A stretch of 20,480 nucleotides of DNA. Origin: Sphingobacteriales bacterium. Lineage in GTDB: Bacteria > Bacteroidota > Bacteroidia > Chitinophagales > UBA2359. Each line of letters starts with the position of its first letter. The stretch's first letter is position 1. The notes below the pieces were generated by a model. It saw only the letters and a program-made list of their open reading frames with translations, was not told the origin of the DNA and did not search any database. Below, one piece after another: positions 14,159 through 20,480 of this stretch. The translations under genes were made by a program, and so were the position numbers. The stretch is from assembly GCA_016718845.1 (NCBI GenBank), contig JADKCK010000073.1:1-20480 (forward strand). Reading direction: 5' to 3'.

Positions 14159-14783
14159 TTAAAAATAAAATTCTGGTTTAATAAGAACATTGGTAGCATC
14201 TGCACCAAAGGTGATTATCTTGTTTTTTGCATTTTCGTTGATAGGTTATATAACCTAAAATGGCATGGAGTGAAATGTCACCTAATACCCAAAACTCTGC
14301 TTCTTTTCTTCTTTTTTTATCCAAATCATTTTCGTCTTTCCAATACTTGGCATTAATAGCATTTTTATCTAAGATAGTATCAATATTTTGAATATCTGCA
14401 ACCGTGTATTGAGAACTGAAACCGTCCACTGCGTGACCATCGGTAAATACAAAATCTAATTGAAGGTCTATAATTTTTTGAACGGAACTTACGCAATACA
14501 CAATATTTTCGGCAGATGTGGGTGCTACCAGATTAAATCCGTTTTGAACCACATAAAGCATTGGGGTTCTTACTCCAAAGTAAAACGGGATGTATTCGCC
14601 TAAGCGTGTGCCATTATTTAATATAAATTTGTTTCGAGTAGTAATTAAGCTGCCGTCGCCAATGGGTACAAAATCAGGATTTGCATATTCTGAAGTCGTA
14701 TGCGTTATTCCATTTTGGAGAATATGTGGAATATTCTCAATATGGGTCATTCTGAACAAATAGAGTTTATTCAAATCAGCCAT
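14159..14783 (-). CDS. darT: DarT-like DNA ADP-ribosyltransferase toxin (3' frameshift)
   Basis: DarT transfers ADP-ribose from NAD+ to thymidine in single-stranded DNA, stopping replication. Seen here: FRMTHIENIPHIL (residues 10-22, with the NAD-contacting His14), YIPFYFGVRTPMLYV (64-78) and RRKEAEF (158-164) with the presumed catalytic glutamate Glu163. The uninterrupted frame ends at 14178 with an unrelated tail. Dropping one base near 14240 restores YNENAKNKIITFGADATNVL and IKPEFYF, ending at TAA 14161-14159 for 207 aa, close to characterised DarT proteins (~209). The insertion or error removes only the last ~26 residues, so activity of the truncated form is unclear. A near-leaderless promoter precedes it. 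Confidence 0.85.
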
Positions 14784-14787
14784 TATG

Positions 14788-14815
14788 CAAATGTAATCAT
14801 TTTAAATCTATACAA
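14788..14815 (-). promoter_or_regulatory. Promoter of darTG
   Basis: Minus-strand TTG (14815 to 14813) and TACATTTG (14795 to 14788) are spaced 17 bp. The -7 box ends four bases before the darT ATG, so the mRNA would be leaderless or nearly so. Confidence 0.4.
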
Positions 14816-14960
14816 TATATTATTTTCGTTACGATGAGTCTTTTTTTAGGTTTACTGTCAACTCACTAATAAACGAAAGATTTGTTGTACTTTTTGTATT
14901 ATTTTGCGAAAATTTTTAGAACAATACAAAAACTACTACAAGTTCCAATTATTCCAAATA

Positions 14961-15066
14961 AAAAATAATTTCGGGGCTATTTCCCAAGCTTATAGTATTA
15001 GGGTAGTACCTAATGTATTTCGGGGTGCAGCTATTTTTGTTATGGTGGATAAATAAAACACGAAGC
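14961..15066. repeat. Direct repeat Y, copy 2
   Basis: The partner of 12719-12824. It joins the DarTG module to the first palindrome of the Rpn array. Confidence 0.9.
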
Positions 15067-15126
15067 AGATTATTGATATCATGATATCGTGATGTAAAGA
15101 TTATTGATATCGGGACATCAATAATC
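15067..15126. repeat. GATATC palindrome, array unit 1
   Basis: Standard two-part unit; its second half reads GATATCGGGACATCAATAATC rather than the usual ATGGCATCAATAATC. Confidence 0.85.
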
Positions 15127-15164
15127 TTGTGTTGGTGGTTGTATTTGTGTACCTGTGGCAAAAA

Positions 15165-15198
15165 CAAAACAGACTTGAGCATTTCAAGTCTGTTTTGT
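15165..15198 (-). terminator. Terminator of Rpn copy 1
   Basis: AAAACAGACTTGA and TCAAGTCTGTTTT form a strong stem around GCATT, about 5 bp after the gene stop; A/T tracts on both sides allow termination on the minus strand. Confidence 0.85.
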
Positions 15199-15202
15199 TG
15201 TG

Positions 15203-16068
15203 TTATTTGGTTTTATAAACCTCGATGATTTGATTTACTTTTTCGAGTGGAATACCTAAAAAAGAACTAATCTGTTGCGGCGAATTGCCCCGTATAAAAG
15301 CTGAAATAACCATTTCAGTTTCTTTAACTTCTTTACCTTGCTCAATACCTTGTTCAAAGCCTTCTTCTTTTGCGGTGGTCGTTACCTCTTTGAGTCCGAT
15401 ATAGCTTAGTCTGCTTTTTTCGTAATCTTCGCGTTGTTGTTTGGTAAAGTTGGCAACTTCTGCTACGCCAAAGGCTTGCTCAAAAGAGGTTCGTTTAAGA
15501 TTTGGGGAATAGAGTCAAATTTTTCCAAGTTTTTGAGGAAATACGCCCACTTATCAAAATGGGTAACAAGCTGATGCTCTTGTTTATCAAAGGCGGGCAT
15601 TTGCAAGTAGGTAAGTTGTAGCTTGTCGTAAAAAGTGTTATTGTTTTGGTCTTTTAAGGTAATGTCGCGCCTAAACACAGCAGAGGCACTATTATCGTAA
15701 TAAAAGTCCAATATGGCGATAAAGTAAATGGCACTTAGCTGAAAATTCCAATCGCCCCTTTGAGCCTGTTCTCTAATAGGGTAGGTTAAATAATAAAGCG
15801 ACCTATCTTTAAAGAAAGCGACTTTTGCTTTTTGCATTTCGACAATAAAACGTTCCCCGTTTGTTGCGGTGCAATGGATGTCGAAAAAGGCTTTGCGTTC
15901 TTCGCTGCTATCAGGTAGAGCCTCTACGTTGAGAAAAGTGAGGTCTTTTATTTGGTGATGAGTTGGCAGCAGTTGGTTCAAAAAGTCGACTAATAGTGCT
16001 TTGTTACCTTCTTCGCCAAAGAGTTTTTTAAAGCCGAAATCGGTATAAGGATTAATGTATTTAGCCAT
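15203..16068 (-). pseudogene. Rpn-family nuclease/transposase, copy 1 (one frameshift)
   Basis: Start MAKYINPYTDFGFKKLFGEE at ATG 16068. The N-terminal ~200 residues contain the PD-(D/E)XK core with Asp63 (FFDIHC) and VEMQ (Glu77, Gln79). The A run at 15482-15485 has four bases where copy 2 has five, so the frame ends at 15463 as ...LLSKPLA. The C-terminal part continues in the shifted frame to TAA 15203. Its linker reads GFEQGIEQGKEVKETEM, differing from the other copies, and residues ~126-130 read NSASA rather than SIATA. The promoter pair lies at 16090-16097 and 16118-16121. This is the most divergent copy in coding sequence. Confidence 0.85.
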
Positions 16069-16141
16069 TTTGATAGATTTTTTGCGGTACAAAGGTACAA
16101 TATTTTTAGCAGATAAGCAAATATGGAGTAGGGCATATCAT

Positions 16142-16202
16142 AGATTATTGATATCATGATATCGTGATGTAAAGATTATTGATATCATGGCATCAATAAT
16201 CT
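16142..16202. repeat. GATATC palindrome, array unit 2
   Basis: AGATTATTGATATCATGATA ... GGCATCAATAATCT, the array consensus form. Confidence 0.85.
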
Positions 16203-16239
16203 TGCGTTAGTGGTTGTATTTGCTTACCTATGGCAAAAA

Positions 16240-16273
16240 CAAAACAGACTTGAGCATTTCAAGTCTGTTTTGT
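16240..16273 (-). terminator. Terminator of Rpn copy 2
   Basis: Same AAAACAGACTTGA / TCAAGTCTGTTTT hairpin as unit 1, ending about 4 bp after the stop codon. Confidence 0.85.
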
Positions 16274-16277
16274 TGTG

Positions 16278-17144
16278 TTATTTGGTTTTATAAACCTCGA
16301 TGATTTGTTGAACTTTTTCGAGAGAAATGCCTAAAAAAGAACTAATCTGCTCAGATGAATTGCCCCGTATAAAAGCTGAAATAACCATTTCAGATTTACC
16401 TTGCTCAATACCTTGCTCAATACCTTGTTCAAACCCTTCTTCTTTTGCGGTGGTCGTTACCTCTTTGAGTCCGATATAGCTTAGTCTGCTTTTTTCGTAA
16501 TCTTCGCGTTGTTGTTTGGTAAAGTTGGCAACTTCTGCTACGCCAAAGGCTTGCTCAAAAAGAGGTTCGTTTAAGATTTGGGGTATAGAGTCAAATTTTT
16601 CCAAGTTTTTGAGGAAATATGCCCACTTATCAAAATGGGTAACAAGCTGATGTTCTTGTTTATCAAAGGCGGGCATTTGCAAGTAGGTAAGTTGTAGCTT
16701 GTCGTAAAAAGTGTTATTGTTTTGGTCTTTTAAGGTAATGTCTCGCCTAAACACAGCTGTGGCTATACTATCGTAATAAAAGTCTAATATAGCGATAAAG
16801 TAAATAGCACTTAGCTGAAAATTCCAATCGCCCCTTTGAGCCTGTTCTCTAATAGGGTAGGTTAAATAATAAAGCGACCTATCTTTAAAGAAAGCGACTT
16901 TTGCTTTTTGCATTTCGACAATAAAACGTTCCCCGTTTGTTGCGGTGCAATGGATGTCGAAAAAGGCTTTGCGTTCTTCGCTGCTATCGGGTAGAGCCTC
17001 TACGTTGAGAAAAGTGAGGTCTTTTATTTGGTGATGAGTTGGCAGCAGTTGGTTCAAAAAGTCGACTAATAGTGCTTTGTTACCTTCTTCGCCAAAGAGT
17101 TTTTTAAAGCCGAAATCGGTATAAGGATTAATGTATTTAGCCAT
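16278..17144 (-). CDS. Rpn-family recombination-promoting nuclease/putative transposase, copy 2 (intact)
   Basis: 288 aa, the only uninterrupted copy. The family (PD-(D/E)XK nuclease transposase-like, E. coli RpnA-E, formerly YhgA-like) makes DNA breaks and promotes RecA-independent recombination; some members act in phage defence. Core residues are Asp63, Glu77 and Gln79 (VEMQ); Asp63 falls at the same position as the aspartate tested in E. coli RpnA. After the nuclease domain (to ~205) come TKQQREDYEKSRLSYIGLKE, a repeated linker (EGFEQGIEQGIEQGKSEMV) and a helix-turn-helix-like tail (SEQISSFLGISLEKVQQIIE). It has its own promoter and terminator. Its exact identity with neighbours over most of its length indicates recent amplification or gene conversion. 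Confidence 0.9.
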   Translation of the reverse strand: MAKYINPYTDFGFKKLFGEEGNKALLVDFLNQLLPTHHQIKDLTFLNVEALPDSSEERKAFFDIHCTATNGERFIVEMQKAKVAFFKDRSLYYLTYPIREQAQRGDWNFQLSAIYFIAILDFYYDSIATAVFRRDITLKDQNNNTFYDKLQLTYLQMPAFDKQEHQLVTHFDKWAYFLKNLEKFDSIPQILNEPLFEQAFGVAEVANFTKQQREDYEKSRLSYIGLKEVTTTAKEEGFEQGIEQGIEQGKSEMVISAFIRGNSSEQISSFLGISLEKVQQIIEVYKTK

Positions 17145-17164
17145 TTTGATAGATTTTTGCGGTA

Positions 17165-17196
17165 CAAAGGTACAATATTTTTAGCAGATAAGCAAA
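17165..17196 (-). promoter_or_regulatory. Promoter of Rpn copy 2 (type example for the array)
   Basis: Minus-strand TTTG (17196 to 17193), 20-bp spacer, TACCTTTG (17172 to 17165): a textbook Bacteroidota promoter, ~21 bp before the ATG. Copies 1, 3 and 4 have the same pair (-7 at 16090-16097, 18234-18241, 19301-19308). Copy 5 keeps the -7 (20378-20385) but has lost four bases in the -33 region, so TTTG is missing. Confidence 0.7.
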
Positions 17197-17216
17197 TATG
17201 GAGTAGGGCATGTCCC

Positions 17217-17277
17217 AGATTATTGATATCATGATATCGTGATGTAAAGATTATTGATATCATGGCATTAATAATCT
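17217..17277. repeat. GATATC palindrome, array unit 3
   Basis: Array consensus with one change in the terminal arm (GGCATTAATAATCT). Confidence 0.85.
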
Positions 17278-17314
17278 TGTGTTAGTGGTTGTATTTGCTT
17301 ACCTATGGCAAAAA

Positions 17315-17348
17315 CAAAACAGACTTGAGCATTTCAAGTCTGTTTTTG
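17315..17348 (-). terminator. Terminator of Rpn copy 3
   Basis: Same hairpin, with an arm ending CTGTTTTTG and one to two bases of length change in the T tract. Confidence 0.85.
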
Positions 17349-17352
17349 TGTG

Positions 17353-18211
17353 TTATTTGGTTTTATAATCCTCGATGATTTGTTGAACTTTTTCGAGAGA
17401 AATGCCTAAAAAAGAACTAATCTGCTTTTGATTGCCGTAAAAGCTGAAATAACCATTTCAGATCCACTTTCAGATTTACCTTGCTCAATACCTTGTTCAA
17501 ACCCTTCTTCTTTTGCGGTGGTCGTTACCTCTTTGAGTCCGATATAGCTTAGTCTGCTTTTTCGTAATCTTCGCGTTGTTGTTTAGTAAAGTTAGCAACT
17601 TCTGCTACGCCAAAGGCTTGTTCAAAAAGAGGCTCGTTTAAGATTTGGGGTATAGAGTCAAATTTTTCCAAGTTTTTGAGGAAATACGCCCACTTATCAA
17701 AATGGGTAACAAGCTGATGCTCTTGTTTATCAAAGGCGGGCATTTGCAAGTAGGTAAGTTGTAGCTTGTCGTAAAAAGTGTTATTGTTTTGGTCTTTTAA
17801 GGTAATGTCTCGCCTAAACACAGCTGTGGCTATACTATCGTAATAAAAGTCTAATATAGCGATAAAGTAAATGGCACTTAGCTGAAAATTCCAATCGCCC
17901 CTTTGAGCCTGTTCTCTAATAGGGTAGGTTAAATAATAAAGCGACCTATCTTTAAAGAAAGCGACTTTTGCTTTTTGCATTTCGACAATAAAACGTTCCC
18001 CGTTTGTTGCGGTGCAATGGATGTCGAAAAAGGCTTTGCGTTCTTCGCTGCTATCAGGTAGAGCCTCCACGTTGAGAAAAGTGAGGTCTTTTATTTGGTG
18101 ATGAGTTGGCAGCAGTTGGTTCAAAAAGTCGACTAACAGTGCTTTGTTACCTTCTTCGCCAAAGAGTTTTTTAAAGCCGAAATCGGTATAAGGATTAATG
18201 TATTTAGCCAT
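17353..18211 (-). pseudogene. Rpn-family nuclease/transposase, copy 3 (frameshifted)
   Basis: ATG 18211. The nuclease core is intact to residue ~218; the T run at 17558-17562 has five bases where copy 2 has six, so the frame ends at 17549 as ...REDYEKAD. Further on, the linker reads GFEQGIEQGKSESGSEM, showing a small internal duplication, and the segment at ~17425-17450 is 7 bp shorter than in copy 2, so the C-terminal tail is also out of frame. Nearly all of the catalytic domain is still encoded, so a truncated nuclease of ~220 aa could be made from the same promoter type. Confidence 0.82.
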
Positions 18212-18286
18212 TTTGATAGATTTTTTTGCGGTACAAAGGTACAATATTTTTAGCAGATAAGCAAATGTAGCTAAATGATACTGTGC

Positions 18287-18347
18287 AGATTATTGATATC
18301 ATGATATCGTGATGTAAAGATTATTGATATCATGGCATCAATAATCT
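18287..18347. repeat. GATATC palindrome, array unit 4
   Basis: Array consensus form. Confidence 0.85.
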
Positions 18348-18384
18348 TGCGTTAGTGGTTGTATTTGCTTACCTATGGCAAAAA

Positions 18385-18420
18385 CAAAAACAGACTTGAG
18401 CATTTCAAGTCTGTTTTTGT
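18385..18420 (-). terminator. Terminator of Rpn copy 4
   Basis: Hairpin ACAGACTTGA / TCAAGTCTGT flanked by A5 and T5. Confidence 0.85.
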
Positions 18421-18423
18421 GTG

Positions 18424-19279
18424 TTATTTGGTTTTATAAGCCTCGATGATTTGTTGAACTTTTCGAGAAATGCCTAAAAAGAACTAATTTGGCGATTTGG
18501 TCAAATAAAACCCTTCATTTTCCATTTCAATAACCATCTCAGATTTACCTTGCTCAATACCTTGTTCAAACCCTTCTTCTTTTGCGGTGGTCGTTACCTC
18601 TTTGAGTCCGATATAGCTTAGTCTGCTTTTTTCGTAATCTTCGCGTTGTTGTTTAGTAAAGTTAGCAACTTCTGCTACGCCAAAGGCTTGTTCAAAAAGA
18701 GGCTCGTTTAAGATTTGGGGTATAGAGTCAAATTTTTCCAAGTTTTTGAGAAAATACGCCCACTTATCGAAATGGGTAACAAGCTGATGCTCTTGTTTAT
18801 CAAAGGCGGGCATTTGCAAGTAGGTAAGTTGTAGCTTGTCGTAAAAAGTGTTATTGTTTTGGTCTTTTAAGGTAATGTCTCGCCTAAACACAGCTGTGGC
18901 TATACTATCGTAATAAAAGTCTAATATAGCGATAAAGTAAATGGCACTTAGCTGAAAATTCCAATCGCCCCTTTGAGCCTGTTCTCTAATAGGGTAGGTT
19001 AAATAATAAAGCGACCTATCTTTAAAGAAAGCGACTTTTGCTTTTGCATTTCGACAATAAAACGTTCCCCGTTTGTTGCGGTGCAATGGATGTCGAAAAA
19101 GGCTTTGCGTTCTTCGCTGCTATCAGGTAGAGCCTCCACGTTGAGAAAAGTGAGGTCTTTTATTTGGTGATGAGTTGGCAGCAGTTGGTTCAAAAGTCGA
19201 CTAACAGTGCTTTGTTACCTTCTTCGCCAAAGAGTTTTTTAAAGCCGAAATCGGTATAAGGATTAATGTATTTAGCCAT
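18424..19279 (-). pseudogene. Rpn-family nuclease/transposase, copy 4 (two frameshifts, altered tail)
   Basis: ATG 19279. Two short runs are each one base shorter than in copy 2: A at 19192-19195 and T at 19042-19045. They break the gene before and just after the VEMQ motif, giving open pieces 18999-19193 and 18484-19086. The tail also differs: after GFEQGIEQGKSEMVI comes EMENEGFYLTKSPN and a stop at 18484, replacing the helix-turn-helix segment by a short unrelated sequence, while the remaining 18424-18483 still resembles the ends of other copies. As written it cannot encode a working nuclease. Confidence 0.82.
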
Positions 19280-19353
19280 TTTGATAGATTTTTTGCGGTA
19301 CAAAGGTACAATATTTTTAGCAGATAAGCAAATGTAGCTAAACGATACCGTGT

Positions 19354-19414
19354 AGATTATTGATATCATGATATCGTGATGTAAAGATTATTGATATCAT
19401 GGCATCAATAATCT
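19354..19414. repeat. GATATC palindrome, array unit 5
   Basis: Array consensus form. Confidence 0.85.
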
Positions 19415-19450
19415 TGTGTTGATGGTTGTATTTGCTTACCTATGGCAAAA

Positions 19451-19488
19451 ACAAAAACAGACTTGAGCATTTCAAGTCTGTTTTTGTG
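19451..19488 (-). terminator. Terminator of Rpn copy 5
   Basis: Hairpin ACAGACTTGA / TCAAGTCTGT flanked by A5 and T5, 2 bp after the stop. Confidence 0.85.
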
Positions 19489-19490
19489 TG

Positions 19491-20356
19491 TTATTTGGTT
19501 TTATAAGCCTCGATGATTTGTTGAACTTTTTCGAGAGAAATGCCTAAAAAAGAACTAATCTGTTGCGGCGAATTGCCCCGTATAAAAGCTGAAATAACCA
19601 TTTCAGATTTACCTTGCTCAATACCTTGCTCAATACCTTGTTCAAACCCTTCTTCTTTTGCGGTGGTCGTTACCTCTTTGAGTCCGATATAGCTTAGTCT
19701 GCTTTTTTCGTAATCTTCGCGTTGTTGTTTAGTAAAGTTAGCAACTTCTGCTACGCCAAAAGGCTTGCTCAAAAGAGGTTCGTTTAAGATTTGGGGTATA
19801 GAGTCAAATTTTCCAAGTTTTTGAGGAAATACGCCCACTTATCAAAATGGGTAAACAAGCTGATGCTCTTGTTTATCAAAGGCGGGCATTTGCAAGTAGG
19901 TAAGTTGTAGCTTGTCGTAAAAAGTGTTATTGTTTTGGTCTTTTAAGGTAATGTCTCGCCTAAACACAGCTTTGGCTATACTATCGTAATAAAAGTCTAA
20001 TATAGCGATAAAGTAAATAGCACTTAGCTGAAAATTCCAATCGCCCCTTTGAGCCTGTTCTCTGATAGGGTAGGTTAAATAATAAAGCGACCTATCTTTA
20101 AAGAAAGCGACTTTTGCTTTTTGCATTTCGACAATAAAACGTTCCCGTTTGTTGCGGTGCAATGGATGTCGAAAAAGGCTTTGCGTTCTTCGCTGCTATC
20201 AGGTAGAGCCTCTACGTTGAGAAAAAGTGAGGTCTTTTATTTGGTGATGAGTTGGCAGCAGTTGGTTCAAAAGTCGATTAACAGTGCTTTGTTACCTTCT
20301 TCGCCAAAGAGTTTTTTAAAGCCGAAATCGGTATAAGGGTTAATGTATTTAGCCAT
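19491..20356 (-). pseudogene. Rpn-family nuclease/transposase, copy 5 (multiple frameshifts)
   Basis: ATG 20356, TAA 19491. Compared with copy 2 there are seven one-base length changes: A 20222-20226 (+1), A 20269-20272 (-1), C 20144-20146 (-1), A 19853-19855 (+1), T 19809-19812 (-1), A 19758-19761 (+1) and A 19771-19774 (-1). Longest open pieces are 19842-20162 and 19491-19838. The C-terminal linker has the long form GFEQGIEQGIEQGKSEM, and the tail reads NSPQQISSFLGIS like copy 1. The promoter has lost its -33 TTTG. It carries the most lesions of any gene in the window, next to its right edge. Confidence 0.82.
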
Positions 20357-20426
20357 TTTGATAGATTTTTTGCGGCACAAAGGTACAATATTTTTAGCAG
20401 ATAAATGTAGCTAAATGATACTGTGC

Positions 20427-20480
20427 AGATTATTGATATCATGATATCGTGATGTAAAGATTATTGATATCATGGCATCA
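20427..20480. repeat. GATATC palindrome, start of array unit 6 (cut by window edge)
   Basis: Begins like the others and runs to the last base, so the array continues to the right. Confidence 0.85.

Larger units (their letters stand above)
15067..20480 (-). repeat. Tandem array of Rpn-gene units, period ~1.07 kb
   Basis: Palindromes start at 15067, 16142, 17217, 18287, 19354 and 20427, so units are 1075, 1075, 1070, 1067 and 1073 bp. Each holds, in the direction of transcription (right to left), a promoter region, an Rpn gene and a hairpin terminator, then the next palindrome. The five complete units are almost identical in most of the gene. Units 1 and 2 share one promoter-to-palindrome spacer, units 3-5 share another. 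A sixth begins at the window edge. Confidence 0.92.

Noticed and set aside
14949..15182. 77-codon minus-strand frame left of the array
   Set aside because: It runs through direct repeat Y, the GATATC palindrome and the terminator stem; it is repeat translation.
15067..20480. CRISPR array
   Set aside because: The regular repeats have ~1-kb coding spacers and the repeats themselves are long AT-rich mosaics; no cas genes are seen.

Overview
The window looks like an accessory replicon (plasmid or large mobile island) of a member of the Bacteroidota. Reasons are the AT-rich base composition, several promoters of the Bacteroidota type (TTTG about 20 nt upstream of TAnnTTTG), weak Shine-Dalgarno signals, and gene families common in that phylum. 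No rRNA, tRNA or core housekeeping gene was seen. The genus cannot be named from this sequence.

Layout. 1-184: the end of an RHS-type core domain. 340-2506 (+): a Bro-N/DinD-like gene, then a ParA ATPase and a ribbon-helix-helix partner (partition cassette). 3101-6175 (-): a large Toprim-type primase plus SF2 helicase replication protein split into three reading frames, with a 169-bp duplication of its 3' end beyond it. 6176-6746: a control region with an inverted repeat at the rep start codon, a plus-strand promoter and a possible structured RNA. 6747-8236: two membrane-associated unknowns (-) and one small unknown (+). 8700-12330 (-): two gene cassettes separated by attC-like hairpin elements, one holding a BglI-like type II restriction-modification pair, the other a three-gene ATGA-overlapping operon (two membrane proteins and a cupin). 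13121-14783 (-): a DarTG toxin-antitoxin pair. 15067-20480: five tandem copies (period about 1.07 kb) of an Rpn-type PD-(D/E)XK nuclease/putative transposase gene, each with its own promoter region, hairpin terminator and palindromic spacer; a sixth unit begins at the right edge.

Two things tie the window together. First, a palindromic repeat family rich in GATATC (core GATTATTGATATC ... ATCAATAATC) sits between nearly all modules and punctuates the Rpn array; longer paired direct repeats (8508-8636 with 12925-13053; 12719-12824 with 14961-15066) sit beside it at module edges, so the region seems assembled from blocks joined at repeats. Second, many genes are broken by single-base indels, mostly in homopolymers. 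The same kind of lesion occurs in the bro-like gene, the RHH gene, rep, a small membrane protein, darT and four of the five Rpn copies. Either the consensus contains sequencing errors or the replicon is decaying; raw reads would decide.

Together the genes describe a self-maintaining element (rep, parA/RHH) carrying addiction and defence functions (BglI-like RM, DarTG) in repeat-bounded and integron-cassette-like modules, plus a locally amplified nuclease gene.
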